From positions 50,534,008 to 50,598,007 of the forward strand of contig CM059973.1 of the NCBI GenBank assembly GCA_030490835.1: DNA of 64,000 nt, written 5' to 3'. The stretch comes from Annona cherimola (taxonomy: Eukaryota; Streptophyta; Magnoliopsida; Magnoliales; Annonaceae). The stretch's first letter is position 1, and each line of letters begins with the position of its first letter. Below are positions 24,001 through 33,575 of this stretch, in pieces. The notes under the pieces are model-generated. The model ran no database searches. It was not told the DNA's origin and saw only the letters and a program-made list of their open reading frames with translations. Position numbers and translations under genes: made by a program.

Positions 24001-27000
24001 CTAGAGTAGAGACAAAGAAGTCGTCACGTAGTTCCCAAGGTATCTCAAGGTGAGAGAGGCATCAAAGTGCCCTTGTTTGGAAATGCTTATGAGGCATCTA
24101 AAGAAAGACTGTTGAGTCATTATGTGTGTATTTCTATTATTTATTTTTCACAGTAGACGGTTACGTCTCTCCCATGTTTTTTCCATTGTTCATTGAAAGG
24201 TTTTCCACGTAAATCCCTGTGTCTTGTATGTATCTTGTGGTTGTTATTTGATCCCGATTGGTTACAAATGCTTCTGCAACATTTCACATAAGAATGCCTT
24301 TCCAATTTCTAAAACTTGAAATGAGACAAAATGCCATCAAGGTGGAGGCAAAACAGAAATGCAAGCCATTAACAAGTATCTGACAGTATTTCATCCATGC
24401 CACATACTAAATCCTGCCCATATTATTCAAGATGCAAAGTCATCCAAGTTACTACCACAGCATCCACAACAAGCTGGAAGATGCACATGCTGCAGCTTCA
24501 AAGCATTTGCCCCAGATATGCTTTCGCATGAGAGTATCTTTCCAATTTCTAACACTTGAAACGAGGCAGAAAGCCGTCGAAATGGAGGCAAAACAGAAAA
24601 AAAGCATTTGACCTTCAATCCAATGATAATCACACAAACTAATGCCCAAAAAAGTACTAAAATGGATAAAAATAAGCAGAACTATCAAAATAGTTAAGAT
24701 AAGATATAGAAGAATTAAAAACTCAATACAAAAAAAATTACCCGGTACTCAAGTAGTGGCTTCACACACTTTGGCTTGCAAGATTCCTCAAGGTATTTCT
24801 TCTGATCAACAGGCTCCTCATCAGCCCTTAAATGAAACAAGCCTGTTAGATTCAAGTTTGTAGAACTTCCCAGAAACTGGACAATGAAATGTTCCTTAGT
24901 CTTGTACCCAAACAAATAAATGAATCAAAATTCACAATAACGAACAAATTGTAGACTTCACAGTGAAGGCACAATTTATCAAATTATCAAGTTATAATAA
25001 AATACTTGACAACTATCAATAGATTACAATGTTCATTACATCCTGAATCACCTAACTCAATTTTCGTGAAGAAAATGCCTTCTGAGTTACAGTCAAAATA
25101 ACAGTGATTTTGACAAAATTCTCATGAGACACTGAAAGAGCAGATTATTTTACTCATTTTACTCATTTCCCCTTGGGCCAATAAAAAAATTAAGGGCCTA
25201 TTTGACCCTGCATATCAGTGGTATGAAAGCATTCTTTTTCTGTGGAACCATGGCTTCATGGGATAAAATGAGCAATTTGGTAACAGATTGATACCACCAA
25301 AATGCTTACTAGAATTTTCTCTATTGTCCTGCAGCCATATGGAGAAATCTTAAAAGCAGATAACCAGATAGACTGGATTGATTTGAGAAAGCCTTGTTCT
25401 CTAGATGTGTTTCTCTGCCGCCCAACAGTCCTGCAAGAAATCTGAAGAGCAGGTAACTAGATAGCCTAAGTTAACTTGAAGCGCCCTGCATTCTCAAGGG
25501 ATTTTCTCTATTGCCCCAGAAATCCTAAGGGCTAGGAATGGCCAGATTGGTGAACTCGATTGATTTGAGAAGCCTTGTGCTATCTAAAAGTGATGTTCTC
25601 CATTGCCTACCTCATACGATCATGAGAAACAAATCCTAAGAGTGGATAAATGGATAAACAAGTTTGAGCTTTGCTAGCTCTTTCTGGATAGAACAGTACT
25701 CATTGATTGGGTCAAGTCCCGATGGGTCACTGGGTTGAGAGCTAATGTTTCAGTGGATTAGAAGCAACTGACTCACTGGCTTGTTTCACTGAATTAAAAT
25801 TTTTTCAAAGTGAGAACCTTTCATATAATGATCAATCAAATTTGAAGATCTAAGTGTCAGAAATTACAAGAGCGGTGCAGTTGAATCAAGCAGAGACACC
25901 ATTGGGATCAAAGTTCACTCAAATCAGAATTAAAAGAAAAAATCAACAGACAAATGAAGGAGCTCTTTGTTGACAAACCATGGTGAACACTGCCAAAAGC
26001 AATGCCATAACAAAAACAGTTTGTCTGCAAAAATCCCAAACCATGTGCCTGCAAAATTAGAGAAATCAAAAAGGCATCGACCGTCGGGTGCTGACCTCAC
26101 ATAGCCACTCTGATTTTGCAGTCAACATTCCTCCAAAGGAATATGGTTTGGAAGTTAACAAACCTAGAGTTAAGAACTTATAACGAGTATTTTATTAATA
26201 AATTAAGAAGATGCACTTGCAGAACCACTCTAACAAAAGATATTTTTACTGAACATTGGGGCCCTGGACCTTTAGACCATTCGGGTATAAGGGTCGCCAT
26301 TTGTTTGTTTCAAAGCAATATTTTAATGCTGCTCCATTTTAGATGGAGAATGGATTAGGATTTATTAGGCTTTGGTCTTAAAATAGTGGTTGTTATTTCA
26401 AAGTTTATTTTATTTAGTTATCTCAGGCATTTGATAGTTTCAGTTTTCTTAGTGGTTTAGATTGCTTTAGGGTGTTTGTTTCTATTTTGAGTTATTTCTT
26501 ATTTTTCAAGTTTGCTTGTTGTGCAAGTTTACTTGTTGCATAAGTTGTTGTGTAAGTTTTGCTTGTTGCATAGGCTTTTTTTTTTTTTCATTTACCCACA
26601 GCTCACACCTTATGCAAGAATGCAGGAATGGGGATTTGATGCCCCGATGTTGGCCATGACTACCTGCATGCGTCGCCAACTGGCCTACGGCCAAGCATGG
26701 CTTTTGTATGTTTTAGTTCTTAAGTTATCTTTTTCATAAATAGAGTTATTTGGTTCATAGGTAAGACAGCTTATTTTGAGAATTGATTGAGATCCGGGTT
26801 TTCCCTAAACTTCTCCATTGCTCTTTTACTGTTCTCTTCTAATTCTCCAATTTCTAATTCTTCTAATTTCTTCCTCTTTCTTCCCTTCTAATCCCCTTGA
26901 AAGGATCTTTCCTCTTTCTTCTATCTTCTTCTCTACCCTTTTGGGTCTTTCTTTTTCCTAATTCCTCTGAGAGAATCTTTCATCTTTCTTCCGAAGTCAT

Positions 27001-27255
27001 CTCCTTTTTATGTGTTAGGGCTGCTCCCCCTGCAACACAAATACGTGTCTTTTTCGAAATAAAAATTTGTCCACCAGTTCCGCTGTTCCAAAGCAATCTC
27101 AACAGGGAAATAAAAAGATCCATTAAGCAATTCTCCATATGATAAAGCTCTACCAAGCGCCAAAGCAAACATGGATGAAAAGCATCTTATGGTAGCAGCA
27201 GAAAAAAATACAGGCATGCTGAAATAAGAGAAGTAGAAGAAAAAGGAACTCACAT
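21045..27255 (-). CDS. QCR6: Cytochrome b-c1 complex subunit 6 (hinge protein), 69 aa, split start codon
   Basis: The coding segments on the minus strand are 27255-27254 (AT of the ATG), 24826-24742, 21482-21393 and 21077-21045. They give 70 codons with a TAA stop at 21045, and all splice sites are GT-AG. The protein begins MADEEPVDQKKYLEESC. It has a CKPKC motif, then KRIEGDETGHKHCTGQYFDY, CVDKC and a short VAPKLFIKLK tail. The paired Cys residues are typical of the twin-CxnC hinge fold. In plants this acidic subunit sits on the intermembrane-space side of mitochondrial complex III and helps cytochrome c1 interact with cytochrome c. Length matches known plant homologues. The start is supported by the joined context ACCATGGCT. 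Introns of about 2.4, 3.3 and 0.3 kb make the gene very long for its product. They carry a MITE (22601), duplications and a possible LTR fragment. Confidence 0.92.
22601..22866. mobile_element. MITE inside a QCR6 intron
   Basis: The left end AGGGTGTTTGACAATCC and the complement of the right end, AGGATGTGTTTGGGAAGT, form an imperfect inverted repeat. Subterminal AAAACTTTT motifs link it to 17760-18046. The 86-aa frame at 22663-22923 is low-complexity translation of this element. Confidence 0.65.
23686..23850. repeat. Intronic duplication, copy 1
   Basis: The sequence, including TTCATCCATGCCACAT and AGCTGGAAGATG, matches 24367-24515 at roughly 80% by eye. Both copies lie in the same QCR6 intron in direct orientation. 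Confidence 0.75.
24288..24600. repeat. Intronic duplication, copy 2 with its own flanking direct repeat
   Basis: 24367-24515 is the partner of 23686-23850. It is bracketed by a second direct repeat: 24288-24362 and 24527-24600 both contain CTTTCCAATTTCTAA and GGAGGCAAAACAGAAA. The nested arrangement suggests two duplication events. Confidence 0.7.
25310..25690. repeat. Imperfect tandem repeat in a QCR6 intron
   Basis: About three or four diverged units of roughly 110-120 bp each combine TTCTCTATTG or a similar phrase, AGAAATC, an AGA/GGATAA-type phrase and GATTTGAGAA or a variant. I see no coding or RNA signal. Confidence 0.45.
26200..27040. mobile_element. Possible LTR fragment in a QCR6 intron
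   Basis: The stretch contains a CATAAATAGAG TATA-like motif at about 26737 and a TTGAGATCCGGGTTTTCC phrase at about 26787. A pyrimidine-rich tract and a CA-rich end near 27040 follow, a succession seen in plant copia LTRs. I could not define both ends or a target-site duplication. The 80-aa frame at 26116-26358 is unassigned. Confidence 0.3.
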
Positions 27256-27294
27256 GGTAAAGAGTACAGATAAATCAAAGTAAACTGGATTAAC
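27254..27294 (-). other. QCR6 leader exon 2 carrying the first two bases of the ATG
   Basis: On the minus strand the acceptor TTCTGCAG (ending at 27295) and the strong donor AT|GTGAGT (intron starts at 27253) bound 41 bp. Its last bases are ACCAT. Splicing to 24826 gives ACC AT|G GCT, a good plant start context. Confidence 0.75.
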
Positions 27295-28058
27295 CTGCAG
27301 AAATGAATTCAACATTATTCTTCAACTAACTACCATAATACCATTCATAGTGAGCATAAAGCAAAGTATGCTTGAGTCAAACAGTGAGCACCTCAAGTGG
27401 TTATTAGCATGAAATTCAGTCCATTGCCTATGAGTAATTATTATCTTGAAATTCAGTCCATTTTCTATGTATTTTCCCTTCTTCTGATAGTTTTGTGGAG
27501 CAAGACTGAATTGATTTGCCATTCAGTCTAGGTAAGATGATGCACTGCAATTCCTATGAACTTACAATTCCTATGAACTCACACTAAAACTTAAACTAAC
27601 GTACATCAGCATAGAAAGCCGAAATCCAACAATTCGATATGGAAAAGGTGCCTAAGCCACGAGCAGACACAGAAACAGCACTGCCTGCTTATCAGACAAT
27701 CAATGTAATGCAGACAGAAAGAGGAAAGGAATCAGATCAGCCAATTCGACACTCCAATGAAATATACAGGGGGGCCAATCAATGAGCAGCAAGATCCGGG
27801 ATCCTCGCTATTTGCCCTAGTTTTCGTCCTGCTACGTTGCACAAAACTGCGTACGACAAAGAACTAGGCTCTTTGGAAACTAAAATCCTCAGACGATAGC
27901 ACCGATCGAGAACACCGAAGACATTCTTTGAATTTAGATCGAATTTTAGATAATCTACAAGATATGGTAAACACGCTGAAGGAGCCAAAACACGATTTCC
28001 CATCAAGAAATGGATCGAAGAGATACAAAGTGGAGTATTAAGGAATAAGAAATCTCAC

Positions 28059-28130
28059 TGTCGATCGCTTTTTGGCTTTGAAGCTCCGGCAGGAAAACTG
28101 GAATTTTTCTTCCCTTTGCACTTGCCCCAC
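28059..28130 (-). other. Probable first leader exon and promoter side of QCR6
   Basis: On the minus strand, CGATCGACA|GTGAGATT provides a donor at 28058. Upstream sequence (28060-28130) is CT/GA-rich and less AT-rich than the introns. The 5' end is not determinable. The promoter would lie at about 28130-28450. Confidence 0.5.
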
Positions 28131-28506
28131 CCAAGCAAGACGCCCTTTCTACTCTCTAGACCATGCGGAATTGTGTCGCATACAACTGCTGTTTGTGGGA
28201 GGCAAATGCATGTGAACCGTCCAGTCAGGTTTGGCCCACCCCACGAATCTGGTTCATTGCCCTTGGGATCACATTCATTCGTAATGCCCCCAATTAGCTA
28301 GCCGTCTATCACAAGCACGTGCCAATCACAAGGAAATCGGAAAATAAAAGGAAGTTTTACTCCGTGTGCCATTAGCATGGGAATTGGAATTGGCTTCGTT
28401 CGTGTCGTTTGAACAAAAACCCCTGTTCCTTTTATAAGAGCTTTTTAAAAAGCGAATATCCATTTAAAACATAATCAGGGGTAATCCATTTAAACAAAAA
28501 CCACTG

Positions 28507-28938
28507 TTCTTTTTCAAAGTCCTAACTAAGCAAATATCTCACTTAGTCCACCTCAGCAGATCCATTTAAAAATATTTTTTTGTTTTTTTCTCTATATAAT
28601 TGTTTATCTAAGTGTACTTAACATATAAACCAAGTTTTACCATTTTTGAATATGTATGTATATTTTTAAATCAAGTTTTACCATTTTTGGATATGTATAT
28701 ACATTTTTTTGAAATTTTTAAATACCTATGTGTATATATGTGTTTAAAATATCCTTATATTAAAAAATCTTTAAAAAATATATTCACATATCCAAAAATG
28801 ATAAAACTTAGTTTATATGTGAAATACACTTAGATAAATAAGTGTATGAAGAAAAAACAAAAAATATATATTTTTAGATAGGTTTTTTGATATGATCTAA
28901 GCAAAACATTTGCTTATCTATAGCTAACAGGACCATTC
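28507..28938. mobile_element. Palindromic MITE (family P)
   Basis: The arms carry TATCTAAGTGTACTTAACAT and the complement of a near-identical sequence around 28800-28845. The ends (AACTAAGCAAATATCTCAC left; TTTGCTTATCTATAGCTAAC right) are related to 19300-19653. The left arm contains an extra partial repeat of the ACCATTTTTG(A/G)ATATGTAT phrase (28640-28700). Confidence 0.65.
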
Positions 28939-29104
28939 CTCTTTTAAAAAAGTAGAAAAAATTAGTGAATTTTTTTTAAAAAAAAAAACTAATATAATAA
29001 TGATATTTTTTGTTAGTATTACATTACATCTCATTTTTTAACTCATATATTATAATGAAACTCAAGAACAAAGGACACAAATTACTCCCGTACATAATAT
29101 TGCC

Positions 29105-29175
29105 GAAAGCATTTACTCTGAGCGTCGTTACCAACTGAGCGTTGCTCTATTGGCAATATAATTATGGTATTGGTC
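29105..29175 (-). repeat. tRNA-like fragment, possibly SINE-derived
   Basis: On the minus strand the stretch CGCTCAGTTGGTAACGACGC resembles a tRNA D-arm/A-box. No complete cloverleaf or B-box partner was found, so it is not called a tRNA. Confidence 0.25.
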
Positions 29176-29199
29176 AAGTATAAAGAGAACCTTGATAAT

Positions 29200-30300
29200 C
29201 AATAGGTCATATTGGTTTAAAAATACATGTTTATGTATAATTTATGAATGTTGCATAGATTAATTTATAAATACATAAAAATACAATATCACTTATAAAA
29301 TCATTTATCGGCATTAGAATGATGTTTTATATTGTAGAGATATAGATAATAAACTTTTAAAATGGATACATAAATTTTTTTAAATGAGAGTTATGTATAG
29401 GCTAAGCTTGGTTTCCTGATTAAAACAAATGGTTTTAACGCATGATGATCTCATTGAGGTATTGTTAATCTTTAAGTTTGGTAAATATAAAAAAATATAC
29501 CGATTAGGTATGCTCTTATTCTATGTAACCGAATTATATAAAGTGATTTTATGTAACTCTTTCTATTTCTAAGATGTTAATGATTTATTTATAATCCAAT
29601 TCATTTATTATATTTAATATCATTTATTTAACTACAAGACCAAGTTTTATCCAAATCAAATACGTATATGAGTCATGTTTGCTTAAAAATAAATATACTT
29701 ATGTGTAAATTAAGAAAAATGTTCAAATCAATTCATATGTATATATGAGAAGAGTGATCATATTAGCCTACCTCAAATAACCTATTTACAATATTTTTTA
29801 TTTTTTCTTCGTACACTTATTTATCTAAGTATATTTAACATATAAACTAAATTTTACCATTTTTGGATACGTGTATATATTTTTTTAATAATTTTAAAGA
29901 TCTATGTGTATATATATACACAGATGTTTAAAAATTTCAAAAATATATATATACATATCCAAAAATTATAAACCTTAGTTTATATATTAAAATACACTTA
30001 GATAAATAAGTATATGAAAAAATAAAAAATTGTTATAAATAGCCTATTTGAGGTGGGCTAAGCGGGGCATTTACTTAGTCCAGGCTAACAAGATCATTCT
30101 TCTACATATATTCGAGTACAATAATATTCATAAAATCATTTATTCACAATTAGCAATATTTTAAATGGTTGAGATGCTAAAAATACTATTTAAAAACTGA
30201 TATTTAAATACTTAATTATTTTATTATGTTGATTTGTACATTTATGGATGGAGACTCATATACAGTGATATCAAACAAATAAAAAAAATTATAATAATAT
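29200..30300. repeat. Dispersed AT-rich repeats of the 6051 family, one interrupted by a MITE
   Basis: 29570-29750 and 30115-30300 correspond to the left and right parts of the repeat seen at 6130-6440. The sequence between them (29752-30105) is a nested palindromic MITE. A partial copy also lies at 29200-29390. Confidence 0.55.
29752..30105. mobile_element. Palindromic MITE (family P), nested
   Basis: The arms carry TATCTAAGTATATTTAACAT and its complement. The ends include CCTCAAATAACCTATTT left and AATAGCCTATTTGAGG right. The left end appears shortened relative to the right. Confidence 0.7.
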
Positions 30301-30307
30301 AAATAAT

Positions 30308-30606
30308 ACTAAGGATGTGCTCGGAAAGTGATAAAAATTTTGGATAAAAAGTTTTTAGTGTAAAAGTTTCCGAATTAGAATAAAATAATATAATATTATA
30401 GGGTTAATGATGAAAAGTAAAGATAATAAAGTTAAAATAGATAGACTAGTTGTATGTGTGGTTAGGTGGAAATAATTAACAAATATGATATTTATGGAAA
30501 GTTAAAAGTTTTAAATCAAAAAGTTTTGTGGTATACAAACATGCACTATTTATGGAAAGTAAAAAGTTTTAAATTGATAAGTTTTTGTGGTGTATAAACA
30601 TGCCCT
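30308..30606. mobile_element. MITE (AAACTTTT family) with a duplicated right end
   Basis: The left end is GGATGTGCTCGGAAAGTGAT. The right end occurs twice: AAAAGTTTTGTGGTATACAA (about 30517-30536) and TAAGTTTTTGTGGTGTATAA (about 30578-30597). Each copy ends in AAACATGC(A/C)CTAT, so the terminal segment was duplicated. Confidence 0.6.
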
Positions 30607-30849
30607 ATATATAATAAATAAAGTAACTTTTGCATCACTCATCAAGAGATTGAAAATGAAGATATTGCAAAGAAAGAAGTTTCATAAGAGCTGGAGCCTA
30701 GGTTAGATTTCTCATCCAATCGTTAAAATCGAACCCTCCAACTAATAAAAAAATTGAATCCTCCATTTATTATTTTTATTATTATTATTAATATTATTAC
30801 TTTTTAATGTTCCAGCATCATGAATGTTAAACCAAAAGGAAAAAATAGG

Positions 30850-30970
30850 CTAACTTGCCTTTAGCTCGACTAGTAGCGCCATTATCCACAAAAGTAAGAG
30901 GTTGGTGTTCGAATGAAACTAAGGGCAATTTAAGATTAATGTAAATATATATACATGAGAAGACAAAAGT
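30850..30970 (+). mobile_element. Possible tRNA-derived SINE
   Basis: An A-box-like TAGCTCGACTAGTAG at about 30873 is followed about 30 bp later by a B-box-like GGTGTTCGAATGA at about 30904, then an AT-rich tail. This is the usual order of a plant SINE head. No target-site duplication was identified. Confidence 0.35.
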
Positions 30971-32329
30971 AGGATTTCTACTACTGAAAAATCCATCATC
31001 TATTTATTCACATACATTTGCAAGCGTGTCACATCCCACTTGTCGGATTGCTAATGCCACATTTGAGCGATCATCATATTAGCCATCAATCAATGGTGGG
31101 CCACAAGTTGTTCTTGGATGGATGGTTGAATGTGATTGAACTAGGATACACAACTATTATCGCATCTTGATCTAGTTCGATGATCTAAAAGCATACCTCT
31201 ATTAAGCTCTATATAAACACGGGTCATGGTTGAGTTTTTACGCCTCTTCTTTTTTCAAACGCTAAACACAATTTCTTTAGCTTTCTTCCTCTATCCCTAC
31301 TTTTTTTAGAAGAAAATCATCTCTTTTCGTTTTTGTTCTTCCATGATCAGTGATTTATGAAAATTATTCAGACCATCTGAGCTTATGCCTTTGATGAAAT
31401 TATTCTCTGCATTTCAGAGTTCGTCTCTTTTACACCTTTTCTTTAGCTATTTTTGGGGGGCTCATGGCAATGACGAGTTTGAACATATTACCATCAAATG
31501 TTGATTTTTTTTTGTTATGATTTCTATAGCATTAATCTCTGAGTCGCAAGCGAATTTCTTTTTAAAAAAAAAAATTCAAAAGGCAATCAATTAGAGTCAC
31601 TTGTGTGATAATCTTCCATAATGTATTCAGCTCTTTATGCTACCAATAAGGAGATCAGGCTGAGATTCTGGCGGGGGCTGTTGTTTTTTTGCCTTTTGCA
31701 TTCAAATGCTTGGACAGTTTTTTAAAATTGATAACTCAAATTCTCAATATATGTAATTATTATGGATTAACAATTGAAAGATAATTTTTATGTTTTCCTT
31801 TTTGTTCATCCTAAAATTTTTTAAATATTTTCATATTTTCACCAATAGACTAACTGTTTTGCAAATTTTTTCATTCCACAAAGAAACTCATGCAAAAAAT
31901 AGTTAATTTTCGTTGAAAATTGAGAGCATGAGTGTTGCCTTCCTATTTTATGAGTGGTAAACTCATAAAAAGGTTAATTTTACTTTTTATGAAATGGTCT
32001 CAATCTATGTAACATGGTAATAACTCTATAAAAATAGAGCTATCAAGACTCATTTTGCACTCATTTTAAATGCTAGTTTGAGAGAAATATATAAGTTTGT
32101 ATAGGTTTTGTATTAGTTTTTATTATTTATGCATTTCATGCATGGTGTGTAGATTTCATGCATTTTCAACAGAATTTATTGTAAATCATCTCATTTGAGG
32201 TTATTTAAGACTTGTTTGATCATTTAGAAACACATTCATTTGTCTTTATCTTTTATTGTAGGAAAAGGAAGGTGACTTACGTATGGATTCAATCTTAAAG
32301 TTTTGGATGAAGATAAGAGAGTTGCATTA
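30971..32329. other. Intergenic DNA with a promoter-like TATA motif
   Basis: TATATAAA at 31210-31217 is followed by a CT-rich stretch to about 31330, like a plant core promoter and leader. No open frame of useful length follows. It could be a decayed gene start, a non-coding transcript or part of an unrecognised LTR. The rest is featureless AT-rich DNA. Confidence 0.3.
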
Positions 32330-32435
32330 AGTGGCGCTCCAATCTGAGCGTCACAACATGAGACTTACTCCGGAATCGTTTATTAATTGGTAAACGTGAA
32401 CAGAATTGTTGTCCTGTTACACGATGGGTTCTTAA
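32330..32435 (-). mobile_element. Terminal fragment of a gypsy-type LTR
   Basis: GTGGCGCTCCAATCTGAGCG near 32331 and the phrases AATTGGTAAACGTGA and TTGTTGTCCTGTTAC match the GGCGCCCC end of the LTRs at 154 and 41897. It is cut at 32435 by a copia LTR. Confidence 0.65.
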
Positions 32436-33575
32436 TGTTGGTCCCGAGTTTATGGCAAAACCCAAGATGGGAGGGGTGAATTGGGTTCTTAAAAAAATCG
32501 TAATTAGAAGCTTAGCCCCTTGTAAGTTTAATCCCTTTGATGACCGTGCAGTGAGATAGAATGAGAGGGTGCAAATGAAATATAAAATGTAAGCAATCAA
32601 ACCACACAAGAGACAACAATATATAGTGGTTCGAGCAACCTTCCTTATTCCACTCTTCTAAGCACACACCCGTTGTGTCTTAGGTTCCACTATTGTATAT
32701 TCAATACAATCTAGAGCACCAGCTCTCTCTAGATTCTAGCTCTAGGGGGTCTTATACAATCTCAGCACAAGTAGGTGACGAGTTCCACTCCAATCACATG
32801 CTATTTTGTCTTCACTTGGTCTTAGTCTCCAATACTAAACCAAGTGGAAAAATAAATGAACAAATAATAAACAAGAATTCTACATTTTACAGATGTGTAG
32901 GCAGATTCAAGTGCAGAGAAGAACTTGTAGAAGCAGTTGAAGATGAGACAGTTCAGCTTTCAGCAGTTGTATGCAGTGTTCTTCTTGAAAAGCTTCTTGT
33001 AGATCATTTAAATGCTAGAAGAAGTGGAAGGTGAGCTCAATCAATGTTCATTCAACTCTTTTCCTCGTTCACTTGAAGTCCCTTAAATAGAGGGAAGTAA
33101 ATTCGAACGTTTACTGGTAGATGGCGTGCATTTAATGCGCCAACGTTCTAATTTTTCCGACTGTTGCGAGCAAAGTTGCACTTAGAGTCGACCTGGGATG
33201 CGACTTCGTCCAAGTTGCAGAGTGGAGTTGACTTTGGGTACAACTTCACCGAAGTTGCAGACTAAAGTCAACTTTAGATGCGACTTTGGCCTTCAGCCTT
33301 TAACTCAAGTTTCATACTCAGGTCGACCTAGCCCAAGCCGCAGGTGGAGTCGACTTTGGATGCGACTTCACCGACCATATGTCTTCTTGGAACTTCAAAA
33401 CTTTGTTTGTGATCTACTTATGTGCTTGACCTTTCTTTTTCTTCCTTCCAAATGCTTGGATCTTTATTTTGGGATTTTAGTCATTGGCATTTATCACGAT
33501 ACTTGGGTTTGTATTATATTCCTTTGTTTCTTAATAAGATCCCTTTACATTTGTTTCTACTCAAAAATATCATTA
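32436..33575 (-). mobile_element. Older, truncated LTR of the Sirevirus-like copia family
   Basis: The sequence starts TGTTGGTCCCGAGTT and follows the order of the young LTR at 47114. It has the GGAGGGGTGAATTGGG phrase, a single TCTAGATTCTAGCTCTAGGG unit, and an array of GTCGAC-type palindromes at 33185-33365. Many CpGs of the palindrome units have become TpG or CpA (GTTGAC, GTTGCA), consistent with methylation-driven decay. It ends where a plus-oriented gypsy LTR begins and has no matching target-site duplication. Frames at 32693-33605 are not genes. Confidence 0.7.

Noticed and set aside
24715..24915. Minus-strand frame starting MFGYKTKEHF as the QCR6 start
   Set aside because: The residues before ADEEPVD come from intron sequence. 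The splice acceptor at 24827 and the ACCAT exon at 27254 give the conserved N-terminus.
26116..26358. 80-aa plus-strand frame in a QCR6 intron
   Set aside because: I recognise no domain, and it may be part of a retroelement remnant. Evidence is insufficient for a gene.
29105..29175. tRNA gene on the minus strand
   Set aside because: Only a D-arm-like stretch is present, with no anticodon arm, T-arm or acceptor pairing.
31370..31430. C/D-box snoRNA suggested by TGATGAAA and CTGA motifs
   Set aside because: The boxes are not in the proper order and spacing with a terminal stem.
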